A DNA stretch of 64,000 nucleotides from Nocardia bovistercoris (GTDB lineage Bacteria > Actinomycetota > Actinomycetes > Mycobacteriales > Mycobacteriaceae): NCBI RefSeq assembly GCF_015674855.1, contig NZ_JADMLG010000001.1:819359-883358 (forward strand). Reading direction: 5' to 3'. A model generated the notes under the pieces. That model was given only the letters and a program-made list of their open reading frames with translations, was not told the origin of the DNA and ran no database searches. Below are positions 7,876 through 18,728 of the stretch, one piece after another; positions within the stretch are counted from its first letter, which is position 1; every line of letters starts with the position of its first letter. The translations under genes and the position numbers were made by a program.

Positions 7876-8649
7876 TCACTCCTGGAATCGGTATCCCATT
7901 CCGGCCTCGGTCAGCAGATGTCGCGGATGGGCCGGATCGTCCTCGAGTTTGCGGCGCAACTGCGCGAGATAGACCCGCAGGTAATGGGTTTCGGTGGCGT
8001 AGGACGGACCCCACACCTCGCGCAACAGTTCCTTGCGGCCGACGAGTTTGCCGCGATGGCGCACCAGCATCTCGAGCATCCCCCATTCGGTGGGCGTCAG
8101 GTGCACGGGCTCGCCGTTCTTGGTGACCCGCTTGGCGGCGAGGTCGACGGTGAACGAGGCGGTCACCACGACGGGGTCGTCGGCCTCGGCGCCGCCCGTC
8201 CCGCGCCGGACGGCGGCGCGCAGTCTGGCGAGCAGTTCGTCCATGCCGAACGGTTTGGTGACGTAGTCGTCGGCGCCCGCGTCGAGCGCCTCGACCTTGT
8301 CGGAGGAGTCGGTGCGCGCCGACAGCACGATCACCGGCGCGGTGCTCCAGCCGCGCAGGCCAGCGATCACCTCGATACCGTCCATATCGGGCAGGCCGAG
8401 GTCGAGGACGACCACGTCGGGGTGGCGGTCGGCGGCCGCGCGCAGGGCCGCGGCGCCGGTGCCCGCGGTGATCACCTCGTAGCCGCGCACCGACAGGTTG
8501 ATGCGCAGCGCCCGCACGATCTGCGGTTCGTCGTCGACGACCAGCACCTTGGTGGCCTGGCCGTCCTGTGTCTTGTCCGCCATACCGACCTCGGTCCGCC
8601 TCTCCGGATTCGGTGTCCTCGCCCGTTCGACCATGCTCGTTGTCATCAT
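7876..8649 (-). CDS. kdpE: Potassium-responsive response regulator KdpE
   Basis: This 257-residue OmpR/PhoB-type regulator has a receiver domain (residues ~34-145) with the acidic pair VDDE, phospho-acceptor Asp83 in VLDLGLP and the conserved Lys in VTKPF. The C-terminal winged helix contains LTPTEWGMLEMLV and the ETHYLRVYLAQLRRKLE recognition region. The ATG at 8649 overlaps the kdpD stop as ATGA, which supports this start; MADKTQ at 8583 is an alternative. It should activate kdpFABC under low potassium or osmotic stress, although those genes lie ~10 kb away. Confidence 0.93.
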   Translation of the reverse strand: MMTTSMVERARTPNPERRTEVGMADKTQDGQATKVLVVDDEPQIVRALRINLSVRGYEVITAGTGAAALRAAADRHPDVVVLDLGLPDMDGIEVIAGLRGWSTAPVIVLSARTDSSDKVEALDAGADDYVTKPFGMDELLARLRAAVRRGTGGAEADDPVVVTASFTVDLAAKRVTKNGEPVHLTPTEWGMLEMLVRHRGKLVGRKELLREVWGPSYATETHYLRVYLAQLRRKLEDDPAHPRHLLTEAGMGYRFQE

Positions 8650-11204
8650 CGACCACCCGTCTCGCCGTCGACGGCAGTACGCGCGGGCCGGTCGGCGCCG
8701 TTGTCCGCACCGGGTCGCGGGTCGGCGGCCGCGAGGTCGACGATCATCGTGAGCCCGCCCCCCGGCGTCGGTTCGGCGTGCACGGCGCCGCCCATGGCTT
8801 CGGTGAATCCGCGGACCACCGAGAGCCCGAGCCCGACCCCTGTGGTGTTGTCCCGGTCGCCGAGCCGCTGGAACGGTTCGAACAGTTGTTCCTCGGCGTC
8901 CTGCGGAATTCCCGGTCCCACGTCGATGACCGCGAGCGTGACCCGGTCGCTCACCTGTTCCGCGGTGACCCGCACCGGCGTGTCGACCCCGGAGTGCCGC
9001 AGCGCGTTGTCGATCAGATTCGCCAGCACCCGTTCCAGCAGCCCCGCGTCGGCGCGCACCGAGACATCGCCGACCTCGACCGACACCCGGTCCATCGCCG
9101 CGCGACGCGGCCCGCGCGCGCCCATTCCGACACTCACCAGCGCCCGGTGCACGACCTCGTCCATGTAGACCCGGCGTAGCCGCGGCGACACCACGCCCAC
9201 CGCGAGGCGCGAGGAGTCGAGCAGGTTGTCGACCAGCGCGGTCAGCTGATCCACCGATTCCTCCACCGCTTCCAACAGTTCGGCGGTGTCCTCGGCGGAG
9301 AATTCCACCTCGTCGCCGCGCAGGCTCGACACCGCGGCCTTCGCACCCGCCAGCGGGGTCCGCAGATCGTGACTGACCGCCGAAAGCAGCGCCCGCCGCA
9401 GCCGGTCGGCTTCGAGCAGCGCGGCGGCGGCACTGGCCTCCTCGGCGAGCCTGGCCTGGTTCACCAGCCCCGCGGCCTGATTGGCCACGGCGGTGAGCAC
9501 CGGCCGGTCCCCCGGCGCCAGCGGACGCCCCGACAGCAGCAGGCGACTCGTGGTGTCACCCGCCTCGATCACCGCGTCGGCGTCGACACCGCGGCGTGCC
9601 GGTTCCACGCCGACCGCCGCGACCACGTCGTCACCGCACAGCATGCTCACCGCGCGCAGTCCGTAGGTCTCCCTGACCTGTTCGAGCAGTTTCGGCAGGT
9701 CGGCGCCGTGCAGCACGGCGCCCGCGAACAAGGTCAGCAGTTCGGCCTCGTGCGCGGCCCGGCGCGCCTGCGCGGTGCGCGCGGCCGCCTGGTCGACCAG
9801 CGCGGCGACCGCGACCGCGACGATCAGCAGCACCACGACCGTGACGAAACTGTCGGGCTCGGCGATGGTGAGGCTGTAGCGCGGATCGGCGAAGAACCAG
9901 TTCAGCAACAGTCCGGAGAACAGCGCCGAGAAGACGGCGGGCAGCACCCCGCCGAGCAGCGCGACCGCGACGACGCCGATGAAGAACATGGCGCTGAGTC
10001 CGCCGAGTTCGAGGTATCCGTCGAGGGCGACCGCGCTCACCGCGCACACCAGCGCGGGCACGAGAATCGCGGCGAGCCACGCCAAGACGGGCAGGCGCGG
10101 CAGGAACCGGCGCCACCGCACCCCGCGATCGGCCTCCTCGTGGGTGACCATGTGCACGTCGATCTTGCCGGAGCGCCGCACGACGGCCGCCCCGATGCCC
10201 TCGTCGAGGATGTGCGCCCAGCGCGAGCGCCGCGAGGTGCCGAGCACCAGCTGGGTCGCGTCGACCTCGCGCGCGAATTCCAGCAGGGCCGTAGGCACGT
10301 CGGCGCCGGTGACGGTGTGCAGGGTCGCGTCCAGGCTCGCGGCGAGGTCGCGCAGCCGCGCCAACCGCTGCGCCGACACCCCTGCGAGTCCGTCGCCGCG
10401 CACCACGTGCACCACCACCAGGTCGGCGCTGGATTTCACGGCGATCCGGCCCGCGCGCCGCACCACGGTCTCCGATTCCGGGCCGCCTGTCACGGCGACG
10501 ACCACGCGTTCGCGCGCCTCCCACAGCTCGGTGATGCGGTGGTCGGCACGGTATTTCGCCAGCGCGGCGTCGACCTGGTCGGCGATCCACAGCAGCGCGA
10601 GTTCGCGCAGGGCGGTGAGGTTGCCCGGCCGGAAGTAGTTGCGCAGCGCCGCGTCCACCTTGTCGGCGGCGTAGACATTGCCGTGGGACAGTCTGCGCCG
10701 CAACGCTTCCGGCGTGATGTCGACCAGTTCCACCTGGTCCGCGCCGCGCACGACGGCATCGGGCACCGTCTCCCGCTGCCGAATCCCGGTGATCTGCTCG
10801 ACCACGTCGTTGAGGCTCTCGAGGTGCTGCACGTTGACCGTCGACACCACGTCGATGCCCGCTTCGAGCAGTTCCGCCACGTCCTGCCAGCGTTTGGCGT
10901 TGCGGCTGCCCGGCGTGTTCGTATGCGCGAGTTCGTCGACCAGCGCCACGGCGGGCGCGCGGCGCAGGACCGCTGCCACGTCGAGTTCGGCGAAATCGGC
11001 GTCGCGGTAGCGCACGGACACGGTCGGCACGAATTCGATCCCCGCCATGAGTTCGGCTGTTTTCGCCCGCCCGTGCGTCTCGATGATCGCGGCCACCACG
11101 TCACGTCCGCGCTCCAGCCGCCGATGCGCCTCCGCCAACATCGCGTAGGTCTTGCCGACGCCCGGCGCCGCACCGAGGTAGATCCGCAGCCGCCCGCGTT
11201 TCAC
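8646..11204 (-). CDS. kdpD: Potassium sensor histidine kinase KdpD
   Basis: This 852-residue protein has the full KdpD layout. The N-terminal KdpD domain carries the Walker-type GAAPGVGKTYAM near residue 11, and a universal-stress-like domain lies at ~230-360. Four clustered membrane helices (DUF4118) lie at about 385-480, and a GAF-like region follows. HisKA has phospho-acceptor His612 in SHDLRTPLAG, and the ATPase domain has NLIDNALRHS and GPGIP. The GTG at 11204 was chosen because AAGGGA lies 7 nt upstream and the family begins MKRGRLRIYLG. Transcription continues into kdpE through a 4-nt overlap. Confidence 0.95.
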   Translation of the reverse strand: MKRGRLRIYLGAAPGVGKTYAMLAEAHRRLERGRDVVAAIIETHGRAKTAELMAGIEFVPTVSVRYRDADFAELDVAAVLRRAPAVALVDELAHTNTPGSRNAKRWQDVAELLEAGIDVVSTVNVQHLESLNDVVEQITGIRQRETVPDAVVRGADQVELVDITPEALRRRLSHGNVYAADKVDAALRNYFRPGNLTALRELALLWIADQVDAALAKYRADHRITELWEARERVVVAVTGGPESETVVRRAGRIAVKSSADLVVVHVVRGDGLAGVSAQRLARLRDLAASLDATLHTVTGADVPTALLEFAREVDATQLVLGTSRRSRWAHILDEGIGAAVVRRSGKIDVHMVTHEEADRGVRWRRFLPRLPVLAWLAAILVPALVCAVSAVALDGYLELGGLSAMFFIGVVAVALLGGVLPAVFSALFSGLLLNWFFADPRYSLTIAEPDSFVTVVVLLIVAVAVAALVDQAAARTAQARRAAHEAELLTLFAGAVLHGADLPKLLEQVRETYGLRAVSMLCGDDVVAAVGVEPARRGVDADAVIEAGDTTSRLLLSGRPLAPGDRPVLTAVANQAAGLVNQARLAEEASAAAALLEADRLRRALLSAVSHDLRTPLAGAKAAVSSLRGDEVEFSAEDTAELLEAVEESVDQLTALVDNLLDSSRLAVGVVSPRLRRVYMDEVVHRALVSVGMGARGPRRAAMDRVSVEVGDVSVRADAGLLERVLANLIDNALRHSGVDTPVRVTAEQVSDRVTLAVIDVGPGIPQDAEEQLFEPFQRLGDRDNTTGVGLGLSVVRGFTEAMGGAVHAEPTPGGGLTMIVDLAAADPRPGADNGADRPARTAVDGETGGR

Positions 11205-11396
11205 CCGATCCCTTTCCGAACCTCCCGTCCGCGCCGCCCGCGGATCACCTGTCCGATCAACCGACTGTAGGCACGGCGCGCGACCCGCCACCGCGCTTCT
11301 TAGCGCTATCCATACGGGGGACGAGCGTCACATCAGCAGGGCGTCCGCGTACCGGTCGCGCGGTTTCGACCGTGACGGAACGGGAAGGCGATATCG

Positions 11397-12833
11397 ATGA
11401 AGGGCGAATTGGAACGAGAAACGAAATGGGAGGTCGAACGGGACTTCGCGTTCCCGGCGCTGGACGACCTCGTCCCGAACGGCTACATCGAGACCAAGAC
11501 GGTCCGGCTGACAAGCACCTATTACGACACCGCCGACCTCGACCTGCTCGCGAGCAACGTCACGTTGCGCAAGCGCCGCGGCGACGACGAATCGGGTTGG
11601 CAGCTCAAGGTGCCGAGGACGCTCGGCAGGTTCGAGCAGAGCACAGCGCTGTCGGAGGAGCCGCCGCACGAACTCACCGCGATCGTGAAGGGCATCGGCC
11701 TCGGCAAGGAGTTGAATCCGCGCACCGAGATCCGCACCGACCGGCGTCGGCACCGTGTGTTCGGCCCGGATCGCGAACTGGTCCTCGAGGTGGACGACGA
11801 CACCGTCGAGGCGAGCGCGGTCGACGGTTCCGGACTGGTCAAGGCGTGGCGCGAGGTCGAGGTGGAACTCGGCAGGCACACCGATCGACTGCCGCCCGCA
11901 CTCGCCGACACCCTGTCCTCGGCGGGCGCCCGCGAAGCGATCTATCCGTCGAAACTCTCCCGCGTGTTGCCCGCGCGGCGGCGCTGGCTCGGCACCGACA
12001 CGGCCGAACGCGCGGTCCACGACTACCTGACCACGCAGATCGACGCTATCTTCACCGGTGATATCGAGCTGCGGCAGGGTTCGGACCCGATCCACGACAC
12101 CCGCGTCGCCACCCGTCGCCTGCGCAGCACCCTTCGGGTGTTCGGCAAGCTCCTCGACCGGTCCGCGATCGAGGACGTGGAAGCGGAGCTGAAGTGGTAC
12201 GCGAGCGTGCTCGGCGAGGTCCGCGACTGCGAGGTACAGCGCCGACGGCTCGCCGACCGGGTCGCCGCGCTGCCGCCGGAACTCGTGCTCGGGCCGGTGG
12301 CGGGACGGATCGACAGCACCCTGCTCGGCACGCAGGTCAAGAATCGGGCGGCACTCGACGCGGCCATGGACTCGACGCGCTATCTGCGCCTGTTGGCGAC
12401 GCTCAGCGAGTGGAAGTCCGCGCCGCCGTTCACGCGGCACATCCGAGGACGCGACCTCGTCGACCGAGCGGACCGCGCCGCCGACAAGGCCGACCGGCGA
12501 CTGGCGACCGCGCTCGACGATCAGCGCGACGAATCACTGCACCGCGCGCGCAAGGCCGCCAAGCGGGCGCGCTACGCGGCCGAACTGCACCGTCCGGTGC
12601 GCAAACCGCGTCGGGCGAAGGCCTCCATCGCGTACTACAAGCGGCTGCAACGGGTCCTCGGGGACCACAACGACGGGGTCGTGTCCGCGGAATTCCTGCG
12701 CCGGACGGGCGCGGTCGCGGGGACGACGCCCGGCGAGAACGGTTTCACCTACGGTTTGCTGTACTCCGACTCATTGCACGACGCCGAGGCCGCCAAGCGC
12801 TCGGTTTCCGAGGTCGCGTCACGACATCCATAG
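11397..12833 (+). CDS. CYTH and CHAD domain protein
   Basis: This 478-residue protein has an N-terminal CYTH domain (residues ~1-205; the triphosphate-tunnel ExExK signature appears as EREtKWE near residue 6, with further charged strands such as LEVDDDTVEA). The C-terminal CHAD domain (residues ~215-470) has the His/Arg-rich helix IHDTRVATRRLRS. CYTH domains act on or bind triphosphates, and CHAD domains bind polyphosphate. The pair is therefore linked to polyphosphate metabolism; ppk is elsewhere in the window (56 kb). GGAAGG precedes the ATG. The gene is divergent from kdpD, and direct enzymatic activity is not proven by sequence. Confidence 0.9.
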   Translation: MKGELERETKWEVERDFAFPALDDLVPNGYIETKTVRLTSTYYDTADLDLLASNVTLRKRRGDDESGWQLKVPRTLGRFEQSTALSEEPPHELTAIVKGIGLGKELNPRTEIRTDRRRHRVFGPDRELVLEVDDDTVEASAVDGSGLVKAWREVEVELGRHTDRLPPALADTLSSAGAREAIYPSKLSRVLPARRRWLGTDTAERAVHDYLTTQIDAIFTGDIELRQGSDPIHDTRVATRRLRSTLRVFGKLLDRSAIEDVEAELKWYASVLGEVRDCEVQRRRLADRVAALPPELVLGPVAGRIDSTLLGTQVKNRAALDAAMDSTRYLRLLATLSEWKSAPPFTRHIRGRDLVDRADRAADKADRRLATALDDQRDESLHRARKAAKRARYAAELHRPVRKPRRAKASIAYYKRLQRVLGDHNDGVVSAEFLRRTGAVAGTTPGENGFTYGLLYSDSLHDAEAAKRSVSEVASRHP

Positions 12834-12964
12834 GGCGAGAACAGATGAGCGGACGATTGATTCTCGAGACAGTCAGATAGCTGTGAAGTAGCCTCAAGAG
12901 ATCTACATGGGATGCGTCGCAGTATCGAGCGCATCGTCTCGGCGCTCCTGTCGTCGCGGCGCAC

Positions 12965-12980
12965 CGTGACACCTGTCACG
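12965..12980. promoter_or_regulatory. Predicted Crp/GlxR-type operator
   Basis: The 16-nt palindrome CGTGACACCTGTCACG has the GTGA-N6-TCAC core of actinobacterial Crp/GlxR sites (consensus TGTGA-N6-TCACA, 14 of 16 positions matched). Its centre is about 66 nt upstream of the ATG of the secreted hydrolase-like gene. A cAMP-linked control of that gene is inferred. Confidence 0.5.
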
Positions 12981-13038
12981 CCCGGCGACAGGAGCGTGGA
13001 AATTCCGGATCGACGCCTTTCCGGACCCAGGAGCTGCC

Positions 13039-13773
13039 ATGGGCTACCGCACCGCCGCGCTGACCACCCTGATCGCCGCCTGCCTCGCCGCCGCACCCGC
13101 GACGGCCGACCCCGGTCCGCCGAATCGTCCGCCCGATGCGGTGCCGCCGCGAACCGCCCTGTCGGTGCGCACGCCGCTCGGCCTCGACTGGGGCACCCCC
13201 AACCAGTACGAGACCCGCAGCGCGCTGTCCACGGCCAAGCTGTACATCGTCGACTACGCCCTGCGCCACGGTGACGATTCCGCGGGCGACCTCGAACTAG
13301 CCGAACGGATGATCCGCTACTCCGACGACGCGGCGGCTTCCGCGCTGTCCGCGAAATACCCGGCGGCCATCGACGCGGTCGCCGCCGAATACGCTTTGGC
13401 GCAGACCCGCTCCGGCCCCGGCGACTGGAGCACCGCGGTCACCAGCACCGCCGACCTGGCCACCTTCCTGGCGGTCAAGCAGAGCACCGACCCCACCTCC
13501 CCGATCCTCGAATGGATGGCCACCGCCGCACCGACCGCCGCCGACGGCACCGCGCAGAACTGGGGCACCGCGCGACTGCCCGGCGTGGTCGGCACCAAAT
13601 GGGGCTGGTCGGATCTGCCGCCGTGGGAGGTCGCGTCGGTATCCTTCGGTCCCGGATTCTCCGTAGCCGCCCACACCCGAGGCACGCCGGAGGAGCAGAC
13701 CGCCGATGTGCTCGGCGCGTTCCCCGAAATGGTTCGCGAGGCCCTGCGCATGCTCATCGCCGTGCCGCGCTAG
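13039..13773 (+). CDS. Secreted serine hydrolase / beta-lactamase-like protein
   Basis: This 244-residue protein has a signal peptide (residues 1-23, cleavage after APATA). The mature part has a penicillin-recognising-enzyme motif order: STAK (SxxK type, in SALSTAKLYIV, near residue 64), SDD (in IRYSDDAAAS, near 94, in place of SxN) and TKWG (near 190, KTG-like). It looks like a small, divergent member of the beta-lactamase/DD-peptidase superfamily, shorter than class A beta-lactamases. Activity may be lost or altered. AGGAG precedes the ATG. A predicted Crp/GlxR operator lies upstream. The function is not assigned. Confidence 0.7.
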   Translation: MGYRTAALTTLIAACLAAAPATADPGPPNRPPDAVPPRTALSVRTPLGLDWGTPNQYETRSALSTAKLYIVDYALRHGDDSAGDLELAERMIRYSDDAAASALSAKYPAAIDAVAAEYALAQTRSGPGDWSTAVTSTADLATFLAVKQSTDPTSPILEWMATAAPTAADGTAQNWGTARLPGVVGTKWGWSDLPPWEVASVSFGPGFSVAAHTRGTPEEQTADVLGAFPEMVREALRMLIAVPR

Positions 13774-13920
13774 CGGTTCGGTCGATCGGGTCGACGGGCC
13801 GCGGCGTCGAATGCGCTCGCCGAACTCCGCGGACACCTCACCTTCTACCCTCGTCGATGTCTCGAAGACGGAAAGGCATCCGCTGGGCACGGGCCGATCG
13901 CACGTGGCACGATCGTACGG

Positions 13921-14370
13921 GTGACCAGCAAACCCGGCACCGAGGATCATCTGCGTGACCTGGCCCGGCTGCGCCGGGTCCGCGACCGGATCGATCGCGA
14001 ATACGCGCGACCACTCGACGTGGAGCGGCTCGCGCGGGACGCGCACATGTCGGCGGGGCACCTGAGCCGCCAGTTCAAACTCGCCTACGGGGAGTCGCCG
14101 TACTCGTATCTGATGACGCGGCGCATCGAGCGGGCGATGGCATTGCTGCGGCGCGGCGACGTGAGCGTCACCGAGGCGTGCTTCGCGGTGGGCTGCCAGT
14201 CGCTCGGCACATTCAGCACGCGTTTCGCCGAACTGGTCGGGATGCCGCCGAGCGCGTACCGCCGCAGCGCCGAACTCGGCACCGAGGGCATTCCGTCGTG
14301 CGTGTCGAAACAGGTGACCAGACCGATCAGGAATCGAGAAGCGGTGGTTACCGAGCCGCAATTAGCCTGA
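13921..14370 (+). CDS. AraC-family transcriptional regulator (DNA-binding domain only)
   Basis: This 149-residue protein consists of the two helix-turn-helix motifs of the AraC domain (residues ~15-118). It has the signature AHMSAGHLSRQFK for the first helix pair and FAVGCQSLGTFSTRFAELVGMPPSAYR for the second. There is no N-terminal ligand domain, and ~30 unrelated residues follow. The GTG at 13921 is the first sensible start. The VOC gene begins 5 nt after its stop, so the pair is an operon; AraC/VOC pairs of this type are frequent in actinobacteria. The regulator probably controls the pair, with an unknown effector. Confidence 0.88.
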   Translation: MTSKPGTEDHLRDLARLRRVRDRIDREYARPLDVERLARDAHMSAGHLSRQFKLAYGESPYSYLMTRRIERAMALLRRGDVSVTEACFAVGCQSLGTFSTRFAELVGMPPSAYRRSAELGTEGIPSCVSKQVTRPIRNREAVVTEPQLA

Positions 14371-14375
14371 CCATC

Positions 14376-14786
14376 ATGAACATCACCATCCATTCGAGTT
14401 TCCTCGCCCACAACGATCCCGACGCGGCGCTCGCCTTCTACCGCGACACCCTCGGCTTCGAGGTACGCAAAGACGTCGGGTACGAAGGGTTGCGCTGGAT
14501 CACCGTCGGACCGCCCGACCAGCCCGCCACCTCCATCGTCCTGCACCCGCCCGCCGTCGACCCTGGCATCACCGACGACGAGCGCAAGACCATCGTGGAG
14601 ATGATGGCCAAGGGCACCTACGGCGGCATCCTGCTGGCAACCAAGGATCTGGACGGCGTATTCGAGAAGGTCCAGGCCGCCGACACCGATATCGTCCAGG
14701 AACCGACCGACCAGCCGTACGGGGTGCGCGACTTCGCGGTACGCGACCCGGCGGGCAACCTGATCCGCATCCAACAACAGGGCTGA
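14376..14786 (+). CDS. VOC-family (glyoxalase/dioxygenase superfamily) protein
   Basis: This 136-residue single VOC domain has FLAHNDPDAALAFYRDTLGF at the N-terminus and VRDFAVRDPAGNLIRI at the C-terminus, the usual beta-alpha-beta-beta-beta ends. Such proteins are metal-dependent isomerases, dioxygenases or antibiotic-binding proteins. The ATG start lies 5 nt after the AraC gene stop. No substrate can be named. The proximity of a UvrA-like protein of the drug-resistance type downstream permits, but does not prove, a resistance role. Confidence 0.85.
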   Translation: MNITIHSSFLAHNDPDAALAFYRDTLGFEVRKDVGYEGLRWITVGPPDQPATSIVLHPPAVDPGITDDERKTIVEMMAKGTYGGILLATKDLDGVFEKVQAADTDIVQEPTDQPYGVRDFAVRDPAGNLIRIQQQG

Positions 14787-14891
14787 CACGGTTCAGCGCG
14801 GACGGCAGGTGATGGAGTCCGCGCCCGACCACGGTGGCGGCCGCCGCGCCGCCACCGTTCACATCTCGCTCGACACCGGTCGGATCGAGCC

Positions 14892-15009
14892 GAACGAACA
14901 CTGCGGCGGCGCCGACCTAACGACCACTGCGGCGGCGCCGACCTAACGAACACAGCGGCGCCGCCGACCGAACGAACACGCCGACCGAACGAACACCGCA
15001 GCGCCGACC
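14892..15009. repeat. Tandem ~26-bp GC-rich repeats upstream of the UvrA-like gene
   Basis: Five head-to-tail units begin with GAACGAACAC or TAACGAACAC and end with GCCGACC. Three are 26 bp (the second reads TAACGACCAC) and two are shorter (17 and 23 bp). They end just before the GAGGGAG ribosome site of the next gene, so copy-number changes would alter its leader. Confidence 0.75.
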
Positions 15010-15032
15010 CGCCCGAGCAGAGGGAGATACCG

Positions 15033-17429
<2,397 letters not shown>

Positions 17430-17472
17430 CCCGCGTCTCCGCCGTGTGTCTTACTTGGCGCGCCTCGACTCG

Positions 17473-17500
17473 CATGTACATCATGTACATCATGTACGCA
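17473..17500. promoter_or_regulatory. Tandem palindromic operator of the toxin-antitoxin operon
   Basis: Three consecutive 9-bp units start with ATGTAC. Two are complete ATGTACATC and the third reads ATGTACGCA. The core ATGTACAT (17474-17481, 17483-17490) is a perfect palindrome. The units end ~10 nt before the GGAGG ribosome site of the antitoxin gene, which is where an autoregulating antitoxin would bind. Confidence 0.6.
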
Positions 17501-17520
17501 TCAGCACGCTGGAGGCGCGG

Positions 17521-17961
17521 ATGACGATCGTGGACAGTATCACCTCGGTCACACGGTATGACTCCATGCACAACGCTCGGAACAACTTCAGTCAAATGCT
17601 CACCGCCGCGGAGGAGGGCAACCTCGCCGTCGTTTCCCGCAAAGGGAAGGATTCGGCGTTGGTGCAGGTCGGGCGCCTGCGGTTGTTGTTGGCGCACATC
17701 ATCGAGCCGCACGAGGCTCAGGTTGTCCGCGAGGACGGGCGATGGGTCGCTTACCTGCCGGGGCTGCCTCTCGCGGTGGAGGAATCGGACTTCGATACCG
17801 CCATCGCGGCACTCATCGAAGCGATGCGCGAGTACGCGGCCGACTGGCAGGACCATCTGCACGCGGCAGTCAATCACCGTGACAAGGTCGACTTCGTACA
17901 GTTCGTGGAACTATCCACCGATGAACAGCTGAGGGAGTGGCTGACGGCGGCCGAACGGTGA
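17521..17961 (+). CDS. Antitoxin (Phd/YefM-like N-terminus, HicB-like C-terminus)
   Basis: This 146-residue protein resembles Phd/YefM antitoxins near its N-terminus: YDSMHNARNNFSQML (about residues 13-27) and NLAVVSRKGKDSALVQ (about 33-48). The following stretch, DGRWVAYLPGLPLAVEESDFDTA, looks like a HicB-type fold, and an acidic helical tail follows. The ATG at 17521 was chosen because GGAGG lies just upstream; an upstream in-frame start would translate the operator repeats. The toxin gene starts within its stop codon (GTGA). The expected role is to neutralise the toxin and repress the operon through the upstream palindromes. Confidence 0.75.
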   Translation: MTIVDSITSVTRYDSMHNARNNFSQMLTAAEEGNLAVVSRKGKDSALVQVGRLRLLLAHIIEPHEAQVVREDGRWVAYLPGLPLAVEESDFDTAIAALIEAMREYAADWQDHLHAAVNHRDKVDFVQFVELSTDEQLREWLTAAER

Positions 17962-18392
17962 ATCGGTATGCGCCCGGCAGCAAGAAGACCCACGAAATGT
18001 TCTGCTGCAACGACGAATGGAAACTCCTGCGCAATGCGACAGGAGGTGTGGTCGGTCATCACCGCACGTGGGAATTGTCGCTGACGGACGGCCGGGTACT
18101 ACGCACTCGCATCTCCCGTCCGGTGGACAACACCGACTACGGCGCCAGTATGTGGCGTCACATCCTCAAAGAACAGCTCGAGGTCAGCGAAGAGCAGTTC
18201 TGGTCATGCGTCAATGACAAGAAGCGGCCTGCACGCACGTCGGGTGCCGTCACGATCCCGGACAAGGAACCCATTCCACTCGGCGTAGTCGAGAAACTGA
18301 TACGGCTGGTGCGGCTGTCTCCGGAAGAGATCGAACATATGACCAAGGCGCAGGCCGTGGCGCGGCTCGACCAATTCTGGGCCGAACAATAG
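17958..18392 (+). CDS. Putative toxin ('cytotoxic translational repressor' type)
   Basis: This 144-residue protein begins VNRYAPGSKKTHEMF and contains HHRTWELSLTDGRVLRTRISRPV and YGASMWRHILKEQLEVS. This pattern recurs in mycolic-acid actinobacteria, in proteins annotated as cytotoxic translational repressors of toxin-antitoxin modules. Two adjacent cysteines (FCCND) lie near residue 17. The GTG start overlaps the antitoxin stop by 4 nt, giving strict coupling. The biochemical target is not evident; similarity to RelE-like RNases is weak, and the toxin label rests on context and remembered family naming. Confidence 0.68.
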   Translation: MNRYAPGSKKTHEMFCCNDEWKLLRNATGGVVGHHRTWELSLTDGRVLRTRISRPVDNTDYGASMWRHILKEQLEVSEEQFWSCVNDKKRPARTSGAVTIPDKEPIPLGVVEKLIRLVRLSPEEIEHMTKAQAVARLDQFWAEQ

Positions 18393-18561
18393 GCCGGCCC
18401 TCCCCCGACAACTGGGTAGCCATCGGCCTGGTGTCAAAGCAGCGTCAAGGGCGAGGTGCGGGGCGCTAAGGAGTTGTCAGGGGCGGGGCGGGTTGGGGGT
18501 CGGGGGAGTTCACTCGGGATGGCGCGCTCCGGTGGGTGGGTGCGAGAGAGGGAATTCCGGG

Positions 18562-18645
18562 ATGGCTGTTGTGGTGTTCGCGGGGGTGAGCGTGGTGGTG
18601 TTCGCGCTGCTCGGGTTGGTGGTTCGGGGGGTGGAGCGGCTGTGA
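18562..18645 (+). CDS. 27-residue membrane peptide leading the kdp operon
   Basis: The ORF from ATG 18562 encodes a single hydrophobic helix (MAVVVFAGVSVVVFALLGLV) followed by VRGVERL. GAGGGA lies ~7 nt upstream. Its TGA overlaps the GTG of kdpF as GTGA, so it is translationally coupled to kdpF. A comparable small ORF ending in ERL precedes kdpF in other actinobacteria, as I recall, but I cannot verify that here. It is not KdpF, which is the next ORF. A possible role is an extra small subunit or assembly factor of the Kdp complex. Confidence 0.6.
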   Translation: MAVVVFAGVSVVVFALLGLVVRGVERL

Positions 18646-18728
18646 TCGCGAATCTGGTCGGGCTGGGGTTGGCCGTGCTCGTCGCGGTGTTCATGGTCGC
18701 GGCGCTGCTGTTTCCCGAGAGGTTCTAG
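18642..18728 (+). CDS. kdpF: Potassium-transporting ATPase small subunit KdpF
   Basis: The 28-residue single-helix peptide begins at GTG (IANLVGLGLAVLVAVFMVAA) and ends LLFPERF, the typical actinobacterial KdpF end. KdpF stabilises the KdpABC complex in the membrane. It overlaps the preceding 27-residue peptide by 4 nt. The kdpA start codon follows immediately after its TAG. Confidence 0.85.
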   Translation: MIANLVGLGLAVLVAVFMVAALLFPERF

